From the NCBI GenBank assembly GCA_015494435.1, contig WGBH01000225.1, forward strand, positions 1 to 21,537: DNA of 21,537 nucleotides. The letters are read 5' to 3'. The notes under the pieces are model-generated. The model was not told where the DNA came from and ran no database searches. It saw only the letters and a list, made by a program, of their open reading frames with translations. Below are positions 1-7,350 of the stretch, piece by piece. A program made the position numbers and the translations under genes. Numbering within the stretch: the stretch's first letter is position 1; every line of letters begins with the position of its first letter. Source of the DNA: Thiotrichaceae bacterium. GTDB taxonomy: Bacteria; Pseudomonadota; Gammaproteobacteria; Thiotrichales; Thiotrichaceae.

Positions 1-19
1 AGATGTGTATAAGAGACAG
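1..19 (+). other. Tn5/Nextera mosaic-end adaptor left at contig end
   Basis: The first 19 bases read AGATGTGTATAAGAGACAG, which is exactly the transposase mosaic end used in Nextera/Tn5 tagmentation libraries. It is sequencing-library DNA, not genome. Reading through it in the frame of the downstream gene gives V-Y-K-R-Q from a GTG at position 5, a peptide that turns up as an artefact at contig ends. Biological sequence starts at about position 20. Confidence 0.96.
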
Positions 20-1009
20 GTAAAAAAATCATTCATTACAACCTCGATAATATCAATATTATCAATAACTTCAGCAATGACAACAACTTCTGCGAAAGAT
101 GTTAAATTTCCTGACACAATAAAACTAGAAGGCATAGCACAAAATCCTGAAGGGATTGAATATAATAAGGATGATTATACCTTTTTATTATCTTCACTAA
201 ATGCCAAGCCGATTATTAAAGTTAACTTTGACGGCACATTTAAACCATTTACTAGTGGTGAAAAATTTCCTTTATCGACAGCGGGTCTACAAATTGATAA
301 TAAACGAAATAGACTATTAGTTGCAGGATTTAATGGCACAGAAATAATGGACAAGGATCCTAAAACTAAAGGCACAGCTCATTTAAGAATTTATAATCTT
401 AAAACAGGTGTTCTTGAAAAAGATATTGATTTATCCCCTCTGGCCCCTAAAGCCAATGCCTATTTTGCCAATGATGTTGCAGTCGATGAAGCGGGGAACG
501 CTTATATTTCTGATTGGTATGCAAGAGTTGTTTATAAAGTTGATTTAAACGGAAAAGCAAGTCTTTTTTGGCGTAATGAGACAGGGATAGCCAGTGGAGC
601 AAATGGTCTGGATTTCCATCCAGATGGTTATTTATTAGTCTCTCTATTGAGTGTAAACAACAAAGGGCTTTATACAAATTATGGCTTAGTTAAAATTCCA
701 GTCGATAATCCTAAATCAGCAAAACTTGTCAATATTCCAAATACAGGTTTCACAGGTTTTGATGGTATGGTAATGACTGCTAAAGGAACGGTGATTGGTG
801 TAACAAATAATGGTAAAACTGCAGGTGGTAATACATTAGTTGAATTATCAGGAAAGAATAACTGGGAATCTGCTGAAATAATCAATTCTAAAGCAATACC
901 AGCTAGTACAACAGTGGCATTAACGCCAAGTGGTAAAGATTACATTATTAATCAAGATTTTTCTGATAATTTTGCAAAAACTTGGACAATACAAGGCATT
1001 AAATTCTAA
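20..1009 (+). CDS. SMP-30/gluconolactonase-like secreted beta-propeller protein (5' partial)
   Basis: Likely a periplasmic or secreted six-bladed beta-propeller of the SMP-30/gluconolactonase/LRE type; the substrate is unknown. The first in-genome codons give VKKSFITTS followed by a hydrophobic stretch (SIISILSITSAM) and a small-residue site (TTTSA-KD), which looks like a Sec signal peptide. Blade-like repeats follow: GIEYNKDD, GLQIDNKRNRLLVA, NDVAVDEAGNAYISDW, ANGLDFHPDGYLLVS and FDGMVMTAKGTVIGV. The NDVAVD and GLDFHPDG stretches match the metal-binding face of the family. The stop TAA is at 1007-1009. The native start is missing: the GTG at 5 lies in adaptor sequence, so perhaps only a few residues are lost. 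It converges on the biosynthetic operon and shows no functional link to it. Confidence 0.8.
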   Translation, partial: VKKSFITTSIISILSITSAMTTTSAKDVKFPDTIKLEGIAQNPEGIEYNKDDYTFLLSSLNAKPIIKVNFDGTFKPFTSGEKFPLSTAGLQIDNKRNRLLVAGFNGTEIMDKDPKTKGTAHLRIYNLKTGVLEKDIDLSPLAPKANAYFANDVAVDEAGNAYISDWYARVVYKVDLNGKASLFWRNETGIASGANGLDFHPDGYLLVSLLSVNNKGLYTNYGLVKIPVDNPKSAKLVNIPNTGFTGFDGMVMTAKGTVIGVTNNGKTAGGNTLVELSGKNNWESAEIINSKAIPASTTVALTPSGKDYIINQDFSDNFAKTWTIQGIKF

Positions 1010-1070
1010 TTATATTAAGCAAGTACGACCGACTGAGTATATTACTTCGTTGGGCTAGTGTTAGAGTAAA

Positions 1071-1102
1071 ACCACCGAATATAGAAAAGTGTATTCGGTG
1101 GT
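1071..1102. terminator. Perfect 11-bp hairpin between convergent genes
   Basis: ACCACCGAATA (1071-1081) is perfectly complementary to TATTCGGTGGT (1092-1102), with a 10-nt loop. On the minus strand the stem is followed by TTTTA, so it best fits an intrinsic terminator of the minus-strand operon ending at 1159. On the plus strand the stem is followed by AAAGG, a poor U-tract, so plus-strand termination is less certain. It lies 61 bp after the plus-strand stop and 56 bp after the minus-strand stop. Confidence 0.7.
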
Positions 1103-1112
1103 AAAGGAGAGA

Positions 1113-1139
1113 GGATAATAAACGCGATTTTATTATTCC
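1113..1139. repeat. Second inverted repeat, possible accessory terminator
   Basis: GGATAATAAA (1113-1122) pairs with TTTATTATTCC (1129-1139) across a 6-nt loop (CGCGAT), with one bulged base. It sits directly beside the stronger hairpin at 1071-1102, 20 bp beyond the stop codon of the last operon gene. It has no clear U-run, so it may act as a 3'-end stabilising stem rather than a terminator. Confidence 0.45.
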
Positions 1140-1158
1140 GATCCGATCTTAATTCGGG

Positions 1159-2067
1159 TTAACTAAATATAAAACTCAACCCTGTTCCTTTCAAATTAGT
1201 TTTACACCAATGATCAAATGCCTTAGTTTGTTCAGGTGAAAAATAATTTTTCCAGTCACCAACCACTCCTTTGCGATAAAAAGATTTATTCTTTTTCATG
1301 GTTTGAGCTTTATGTTTTTCAATTGCACCAATCTGATTTTTTTTCATTGCTTCAAAAGTACAGGCTGCAGCGACTTCTTGCTGTTCTGTCACAGACAGTG
1401 AATATTTTAAAAAATGACTGATAGTACCAACTTCTTTTTGTAAATCTTTTTTTAATGCTTCATAAGTGATAAATAGCACATTATCATCATCTTTATGTTC
1501 CCACCATTGTAATACCCAATCAAAGTATGAACCACCAAATCCTTTACCCTTCATAAAAAGAGTAAGAAAATCATCCCAACTTCCATTAAAATCAAACATT
1601 TTCATATTGCTAAGAAAATTAAATTGTGACACTGCAACATCTTTAGGATTGCGAGCAACTACAATATATTTTAATGTTGCACTAGGGTGATTAGGGGCAA
1701 AACGATAGGGTAAATGGCTGTACATAGCTCGCGGAGAGGGTAGGAGTGCTAATTCCTCAGGTGCTGTACGATCTAAAAAAGGAATACCACCAATATAAAA
1801 GTCATTTTCTGTGTTTTGTAGGGACACTTTTTTCCTAATTTGATCTGTAATATAACTTACCCAATGTGTCCCTGATTTAGGATATGTCATGATGAGAAGA
1901 TCATCGTTTCGTGTTTTAAATGTCCCTCCTAAATAGGTAGGGGCTGTTTCCTCAGAAAGTGCTAGGGTAAAAACGTCACCATCATATTCTGTATGGTAGA
2001 AGGGTACTTCTTGTGTTTTATGTTGATAGTGTATTATTTTTCCTGCAATGAGAGATTGTTTTTTCAT
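1159..2067 (-). CDS. PAPS-dependent sulfotransferase (SULT/Sulfotransfer_1 family)
   Basis: A cytoplasmic enzyme expected to transfer sulfate from PAPS to a hydroxyl, most simply one on the product of this cluster. In its 302 residues the 5'-phosphosulfate loop is TYPKSGTHW (61-69), with Lys64. His118 in YSHLPY sits where the catalytic base of SULT enzymes lies. The 3'-phosphate motif is RNPKDVAVS (139-147), and the C-terminal RKG-VVGDWKN signature covers 265-273. All the signature elements of the eukaryotic-like cytosolic SULT type are present, so it should be active. ATG at 2067 follows the fkbH-like stop by 22 bp, with a weak AGAG ribosome site. It is the last gene before the paired hairpins, so it fits a late tailoring step. 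The acceptor cannot be deduced from sequence. Confidence 0.9.
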   Translation of the reverse strand: MKKQSLIAGKIIHYQHKTQEVPFYHTEYDGDVFTLALSEETAPTYLGGTFKTRNDDLLIMTYPKSGTHWVSYITDQIRKKVSLQNTENDFYIGGIPFLDRTAPEELALLPSPRAMYSHLPYRFAPNHPSATLKYIVVARNPKDVAVSQFNFLSNMKMFDFNGSWDDFLTLFMKGKGFGGSYFDWVLQWWEHKDDDNVLFITYEALKKDLQKEVGTISHFLKYSLSVTEQQEVAAACTFEAMKKNQIGAIEKHKAQTMKKNKSFYRKGVVGDWKNYFSPEQTKAFDHWCKTNLKGTGLSFIFS

Positions 2068-2089
2068 GGAGTGCTCTATTTATTCTATT

Positions 2090-3994
2090 TTAACGGGAGT
2101 GGTGAGATATGCTCATGGGAAGTGGTTCTTCTTGGTAAGAAGTAACATCGAATAACCAATGAGTTGTGCCATCCTCTTCATCACCTAAATGTTCAAAACC
2201 TAGGTCTTTATAGTGGTCTTTTACCAATTGATTACGTTCGCTTGGATGATAAGTACCAAGTAATTGATCAATACCTTGATGACGTGCTTGATGAATAATT
2301 TCTCGAAAAACTGCTCTTTCAACCTTACGACCTAAGACACGACAACTCATTAGCCATGTTTCGACATGCCAATTATTACTGTCAAGATAACGACAGATGA
2401 CCACGCTAATCATGCCATTATCACCAAATACATCAGATAAACGAACCTGAAGTGTGAAATAATCAGAAGATTCTTGGATTGCCTTCACTTCATTTTCTGA
2501 ATGACGTTTTGTGGTTAAATTAAATTGATTAGTTTTATTAATGAGTTGGGTAATTCTGGCTCTTCCCGTATCATCAAAAGATTGGAAAGTTACTTTCATA
2601 TCCAAAGAATTCAAGTAAGTATCAAGATCAGCAACTTGTTGCTGTAATGCAATACGACGTGCATTTTTTTGGTAAAACTCAGCCCGTTCATTATCTTCTG
2701 CGGAAAAAACGACTGCTTCAAAATAACCAGCTGCTAATAAATAACGACTAAATAAAGCAGGGTCATCAGGTAGCTCAGGAATTGCCACTTGAGGCAGTGT
2801 TTTCCGCACAAGATTACGCTCAGCAGGGTTATCGTCCAAGAATACCATTGCATCTAAACCTAGGGATAATTCGTTTGCGATTGCCGTAATATTAGTAGCT
2901 TTATCATTCCAATTTGCTTGAAAAATTGCGATATGATTCTCTTTTAACAACATATCAGGGTGTTTACGGAAAGGTTGTCGAGCAATTTCATCTGTATTTT
3001 TAGAAGAAACTGCCAATACAATACCACGATTACGTAAAGCAAGTGCAGTTTGCTGAATATCTAAATATGCTTCACCCCTAGCACTTCCTTGACCAATAAC
3101 AATCCCTTCCAAGCCGTCATCTCCAATTACACCACCCCAAATAGTATTATCTAAGTCTAAAATCAGACAACGACGGCTTTTAGCACGTTGGGCTGCTATT
3201 GTTCGACAAATATATTCGGCATAGATTGGAAGGTAATGACTAGAAAAAGGTAATTTTGCCATATTCCAAAAAATGGGATCATGCCATGTTGCTAAGCCGA
3301 CTGTTTCTGCTAAACCCGCGGTATCTAAGAGTACATCTGCACTATTAGTAACACTTTCTACGATACCAGTATTAATATCATGAATTAAACGACGTAGCGT
3401 ACCGGGTAAAGCATATTCAAAGCTACCTGTTAGTGATTTCACAGGATGTGCAATAGTCTGGACAATACAAAATGCCTTACTATTGTCATGAAAACCCGTA
3501 CGGATAGTCTCTAAATATTGCAAACACCTTGCAACTGTTGCCTCATGTGCTGTTTGGTTGCCAATATCAGTTTCTAAAGGCAACCCCCGATGGTCAATAG
3601 CAATAAGGATCGCATCAGGTTGTGCTCGATTAAGAGGAGATTCAGGATGTATCGCTTCTTGAATCGTTTGACCAAAATCAGCTTTAATACACTCTAAAAG
3701 AAAGCCGTACCGAGCTGCTGTTGCAATTAAAGAAGGGATCAAAAAATCTACCGTGGAATTACTAATGATACCAAGCTTAAAAGGTGTTAATGACAACGTA
3801 TTAGTCTTAGTCTTTGCTTTTTCTATTAATTTCGCCAAGGTGTTGAGGGCATTTTCATCCAATCCATAAGTGGCTAAAGTACGAATTTGTTCCCCAAGAT
3901 TCTCAGTGGTATTAAGGGCACTGTGGCATAGAGTACTAAAGTTTTTTGGCTGGCGTGGCAACCATTTTAGTTGTGTATATAAATCAGAAAGCAT
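2090..3994 (-). CDS. FkbH-like HAD-IIIC phosphatase/acyltransferase, predicted glyceryl-ACP loader
   Basis: FkbH-type enzymes take 1,3-bisphosphoglycerate, remove phosphate and place a glyceryl unit on the phosphopantetheine arm of an ACP. From the ATG at 3994 the protein has 634 residues: an N-terminal domain of about 270 residues typical of the long form, the HAD motif LDLDNTIWGGVIGDDG (about 279-294, Asp280 and Asp282), AVSSKN (328-333), FLDDNPAER (385-393), then a GNAT-like C-terminal domain with the family signatures NKTNQFNLTTKR (about 486-497) and SCRVLGRKVERAVF. No FkbG/I/K-like oxidation or methylation genes are present, so methoxymalonyl-ACP is unlikely and glyceryl or a derivative is the expected unit. 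Start choice: the ATG at 3994 is 13 bp after the VOC stop but lacks a good ribosome site. A TTG at 4036, with AGGA 10 nt upstream, would add 14 residues and overlap the VOC gene by 29 bp. Confidence 0.9.
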   Translation of the reverse strand: MLSDLYTQLKWLPRQPKNFSTLCHSALNTTENLGEQIRTLATYGLDENALNTLAKLIEKAKTKTNTLSLTPFKLGIISNSTVDFLIPSLIATAARYGFLLECIKADFGQTIQEAIHPESPLNRAQPDAILIAIDHRGLPLETDIGNQTAHEATVARCLQYLETIRTGFHDNSKAFCIVQTIAHPVKSLTGSFEYALPGTLRRLIHDINTGIVESVTNSADVLLDTAGLAETVGLATWHDPIFWNMAKLPFSSHYLPIYAEYICRTIAAQRAKSRRCLILDLDNTIWGGVIGDDGLEGIVIGQGSARGEAYLDIQQTALALRNRGIVLAVSSKNTDEIARQPFRKHPDMLLKENHIAIFQANWNDKATNITAIANELSLGLDAMVFLDDNPAERNLVRKTLPQVAIPELPDDPALFSRYLLAAGYFEAVVFSAEDNERAEFYQKNARRIALQQQVADLDTYLNSLDMKVTFQSFDDTGRARITQLINKTNQFNLTTKRHSENEVKAIQESSDYFTLQVRLSDVFGDNGMISVVICRYLDSNNWHVETWLMSCRVLGRKVERAVFREIIHQARHQGIDQLLGTYHPSERNQLVKDHYKDLGFEHLGDEEDGTTHWLFDVTSYQEEPLPMSISHHSR

Positions 3995-4007
3995 AGGGAA
4001 AATTTTT

Positions 4008-4448
4008 CTATTTATTGAGGGGGTAAATGATTTCAATCAAACCAAATCCTGCTACCATATGGAAAGAAACTTCACGTCCATCAAATAAAATAGCAGGACG
4101 TCGCTCCGTCATAGGTAGTACCATAAAACCTGCTTCTTGTATTTTCATTAAAGAAGCATCAGGATTATTGGATGTATAACATAAGTGATAAATCATGCTA
4201 TCTTGACGTTTTAATATGCTATCAATGGGTGAAGGCTCAGAACTTGGCCATATTACTTCTACTGCAGGCATCTGAGCATGATACGACATTGCCAGATTAA
4301 CCCTCTGCAATGGATCAAATAGAGCTTCTCCGTTTTTATAGCCTAAGGCTTCTAAAAAGGAAAATGCTTGCTCAGGTTCATGGACTGCAAGACCGAAATG
4401 ATGGAATGCAAGATCAAATTTATTCATAATATTCGACTTTTTATTCAT
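4008..4448 (-). CDS. VOC-fold protein (glyoxalase / methylmalonyl-CoA epimerase-like)
   Basis: A small 146-residue single-domain protein of the vicinal oxygen chelate superfamily. The FHHFGLAVHEPEQAFSFLEALGY opening (written here as FHHFGLAVHEP, then EQAFSFLEALGY) is the first beta-alpha-beta unit. Later MIYHLCY supplies a second candidate metal His, and GLIEIIYP supplies the Glu near the C-terminus. The family acts on substrates through a chelated enediolate (epimerase, isomerase, lyase, dioxygenase or binding protein). Placed between the terminal NRPS and the FkbH gene, it may act on the glyceryl or acyl carrier intermediate, for example as an epimerase or dehydratase; that is inference. 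ATG at 4448 overlaps the NRPS stop (ATGAATAA, 8 nt), with GGA 8 nt upstream, so it is translationally coupled. An internal ATG at 4427 has no good ribosome site. Confidence 0.8.
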   Translation of the reverse strand: MNKKSNIMNKFDLAFHHFGLAVHEPEQAFSFLEALGYKNGEALFDPLQRVNLAMSYHAQMPAVEVIWPSSEPSPIDSILKRQDSMIYHLCYTSNNPDASLMKIQEAGFMVLPMTERRPAILFDGREVSFHMVAGFGLIEIIYPLNK

Positions 4449-7263
4449 CCAGGTATTCCGTGAGACAGTTTTTTAACAGTTTTACCAAGGGTTTAGTATT
4501 CAACGGTGACACCATACTAAAGTGATTACCAGGACCATCAATAACCAAGTATTCACCCCGTGTATAAGCTTCCCATTCAACACTAGGATTACCCATTTGT
4601 TCATCAAATGGTATTTTTTCAGACGGTTTGATAAAGATAATCTTAGTATTTACAGGTCCTTCAGGTCTATATAGACCCACTAGCTGATTGTGATGTTTAT
4701 ACATTCGAAGCCAATGTTTGGCATAATCTTTATCAATATCAGGAGCAAATAGACCTGTGAGTTTGACCTCTTCAAGCAGATACTCTACTTTTTCTTCAGT
4801 GGATTTTTCTAAATCTAAATTCTTTAGGTCAGCTCCATAAAAATGAGGAATACGATCCATTAAGAAATCAAAATCATTTTCTTTGCACACATTCGCCGTT
4901 GGTTCTGGTGTATCAATCATAATCAATAGCGATACTGTTTCACCTACCTTTTCTAATATTCTAATCATTTCAAAGGCGACTGATGCACCAAAGGACCATC
5001 CTCCTAAAAGATAAGGACCTTTTTCTTGCACACTACGTATTGCCTCTACATAATCCGCTGCCATTGCTTCAATTGAGGGGTGAAATTCATCACCCATTTC
5101 TGTTCCTCTAGGCTGGATTGCATAAAAGGGACGCTCTGTTCCCATACCTTTTGCTATTTCAAGAAAATCAAAGACCGACCCTCCCGAGGCATGTACCATA
5201 AACAGTGGTCTTTTTTCTCCTTCAGCTTGTAAACACACCAGAGGAGACCATGCTGGTGCAACATAATTTTTACGTATAAGACCCGTCAGCTTTTCTGGTG
5301 TTTTATTTTCAAATAATGCTTGCAATGGGATAGAAACACCAAAGGTTTTTTGGATACTAAAAATCAGTCGTATACCAAGTAGGGAATCACCACCGAGTTC
5401 AAAAAAATCATCGAGTACGCTAATAGGAGAGCGATCAAATAATTCTTCCCATAGCTGAACAAGTTGAAATTCTAATTCATCGCGTGGATATACATAGCGC
5501 ACTTTCCGTGTCATCGATTCTGATGATGTTTTTTTGTGTTTTTCAACAGGCGTAATCGTCCCATCAGTGCTCCATTTCGCCATATATCCTGTTGACAACA
5601 GTTGCTCTATTTTTCCGAATAATTCAACCTCAATAAATTGGTCTATTGTTAAATCATACTGTTTCAGTTCGTCATCAGTTAGAGAAAGACCACCAATATA
5701 TAATTGACCAGGCACACCAATGGGAACCAGTTGGTGATTAGCATCTAAAAGATATCGTTGAGTTTTAGCTATGGTTTTGATTTTTTGTTGTAATAGATCC
5801 GTTATTGCCGTGTTGTTCTTATTTAGATCCGCTAGATAATCTATTGTTGTCGTATCTTTCCAACTGTGAAGTTGTTGAAGTTCTTCAGTAGTTATTATCG
5901 GTAATTGTTTAATAGAACAATCCGTGGTGCCGTCAACAATAGCACTGAGTAATACTTGGAAATGTGTCGCCATACGTGCAATGGTCTCAGCACAGAATAA
6001 GTCGGTATTATAATAAATACGACATTTCAATGGATCTGCTTCTGTGAAGCTAAAACGTAACTCAAATTGCCCTTCCATTTGTGCAAACTCAAAAGGTGAT
6101 ATGATCAAATCACCGACTGCCTCAGGTATTGAATAGTCCTGATAATCTAAGGTTGCCTGAAATAAGGGTGAATAACTTGGATCACGCTGAGTTTGAAAGT
6201 TCTTTACTAGAGAAAGAAAAGGATAAGCAGAATGTTCGATAATATCGAAAAGTTTTTGCTTGTTTTTTGCTAAAATATCATCAAATGTATCTTGTGTAGA
6301 CTCATCAATTGTCGTCGGTAAAACAACAGTATTCGCTAAATAACCGATAAGGTTGGCAAATTTGGGGTCACGACGTGCAATTGATGCAGGTGTTCCTAGC
6401 CAAATTTCTTTTTGCTCTGTATAACGATAAAGCAATATTTGAAAAATGCTTAATAATAATACGAAAGGAGTTACCGCTTTTTGTTGGGCGAACTGTTTAA
6501 AGCGGTGACTAAGCTCAGGTGATAATTGAAATGGCAACGATGATCCATTGTATGTCTGTACTGTTGGACGTGGGTAATCAGTAGGTAGTTTAAGCGTGGG
6601 AGTTTCTTTGCCTAATTGTTGTTGCCAAAATTGAAATAAATTTGCACCTTCTTCACTATTTAGCATCCCTTCTTCATAGCGTACAAAATCTGCATAAGTA
6701 CTCGGTAGTGACGGAAACGTCACCTTTTCCCCTTTTAGTTCAGCTTGATAAAGTGTTAGCAACTCATTTGCTAAAATAATCATAGAACTCGCATCACCAA
6801 AGACATGGTGCATGGTGATTAAGAGGATATGTTGTTGTGGTTCGATCTGAAAGATATTAGCATGTAAAACAGGGCCTTGCTCTAAATCAAAGGGTTTTGT
6901 GTACACTGCTTTGATCGTTTCATCTAGTTGTTGCTCTGAACATCCTAGTATTTGATGTTCTTGATAATGATAGGTTCCTGTGGGATGCACTGTCTGTATA
7001 GGCTCCCCATTGATTAGTTTTACTGTGGTTCGCAAAGCAGCATGACGATCGACCAGTGCTTGTAGGGCTTGTTGCAATGGAGTTGTCTCTAAATGACCTT
7101 GTAGTTTGACAGGCCAAGCCATATTGTAGGCAGGGCTATCAAGTGCACTTTGATAAATAGACCAAAGTGCTTGTTGTCCGTATGATAAAGGAAAGTCGTA
7201 AGCCCGCCTTTGTAATAACTTAGCTAGTAAAGCGCGTTTTTCTGACAATGATTTTTGACTCAT
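4441..7263 (-). CDS. Terminal NRPS, C - relic A - PCP - TE
   Basis: The last assembly-line protein, 940 residues from the ATG at 7263. Order: N-terminal LSEKRALLAKLL helix (4-15); condensation domain (about 22-455) with HHVFGDASS (152-160), which keeps both His and the Asp of HHxxxDxxS; a shrunken adenylation remnant (about 460-575); PCP with LGGDSL (Ser627); type I thioesterase (about 670-940) with GWSFG (Ser757), Asp784 in MIDTPEP and His914 in GNHFS. The synthase therefore condenses and hydrolyses or cyclises, but cannot activate its own monomer. I chose the ATG at 7263 because MSQKSLSEKRALLAKLLQ is a usual NRPS opening; an in-frame ATG at 7317 would add 18 residues unlike the family. It is 87 bp after the upstream NRPS stop. 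Confidence 0.92.
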   Translation of the reverse strand: MSQKSLSEKRALLAKLLQRRAYDFPLSYGQQALWSIYQSALDSPAYNMAWPVKLQGHLETTPLQQALQALVDRHAALRTTVKLINGEPIQTVHPTGTYHYQEHQILGCSEQQLDETIKAVYTKPFDLEQGPVLHANIFQIEPQQHILLITMHHVFGDASSMIILANELLTLYQAELKGEKVTFPSLPSTYADFVRYEEGMLNSEEGANLFQFWQQQLGKETPTLKLPTDYPRPTVQTYNGSSLPFQLSPELSHRFKQFAQQKAVTPFVLLLSIFQILLYRYTEQKEIWLGTPASIARRDPKFANLIGYLANTVVLPTTIDESTQDTFDDILAKNKQKLFDIIEHSAYPFLSLVKNFQTQRDPSYSPLFQATLDYQDYSIPEAVGDLIISPFEFAQMEGQFELRFSFTEADPLKCRIYYNTDLFCAETIARMATHFQVLLSAIVDGTTDCSIKQLPIITTEELQQLHSWKDTTTIDYLADLNKNNTAITDLLQQKIKTIAKTQRYLLDANHQLVPIGVPGQLYIGGLSLTDDELKQYDLTIDQFIEVELFGKIEQLLSTGYMAKWSTDGTITPVEKHKKTSSESMTRKVRYVYPRDELEFQLVQLWEELFDRSPISVLDDFFELGGDSLLGIRLIFSIQKTFGVSIPLQALFENKTPEKLTGLIRKNYVAPAWSPLVCLQAEGEKRPLFMVHASGGSVFDFLEIAKGMGTERPFYAIQPRGTEMGDEFHPSIEAMAADYVEAIRSVQEKGPYLLGGWSFGASVAFEMIRILEKVGETVSLLIMIDTPEPTANVCKENDFDFLMDRIPHFYGADLKNLDLEKSTEEKVEYLLEEVKLTGLFAPDIDKDYAKHWLRMYKHHNQLVGLYRPEGPVNTKIIFIKPSEKIPFDEQMGNPSVEWEAYTRGEYLVIDGPGNHFSMVSPLNTKPLVKLLKNCLTEYLDE
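5539..5757 (-). other. Relic adenylation domain inside the terminal NRPS
   Basis: RYLLDANHQLVPIGVPGQLY, then IGG, then a stretch ending FIEVELFGKIEQLLSTGYMAK and WSTDGTITPVE, aligns by eye with the A5-A8 part of an A domain (consensus VLD-LQPVPIGVPGELYIGG ... LYKTGDLARWLPDGNIE). The C-terminal A subdomain is missing its GRxDxQVKIRG and NGK motifs. Just before it, LHSWKDTT ... ITDLLQQKIKTIAKTQ resembles the normal C-A linker and A-domain start. Motifs A1 to A4, the P-loop and the substrate pocket are absent, so an internal in-frame deletion of roughly 400 residues is the simplest history. The frame is intact and the rest of the protein looks functional. Confidence 0.82.
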
Positions 7264-7350
7264 TATAGTATTTCTTTGTTTTAAAGTAATGGGAATATAT
7301 GGAATCGTATAATTCATATGCGATATCGGTTGTCACATATGATCAATAAT

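Noticed and set aside
2090..3994. FkbH as part of methoxymalonyl-ACP supply
   Set aside because: The oxidation (FkbI/FkbK-like) and O-methylation (FkbG-like) partners are absent, and the AT has a HAFH malonyl-CoA signature, so a glyceryl role fits better.
4441..7263. Frameshift or assembly error explaining the missing A domain
   Set aside because: The frame is continuous from C through TE with homologous sequence on both sides of the gap and no hint of A-domain sequence in other frames; an in-frame deletion is simpler, though read mapping was not possible.
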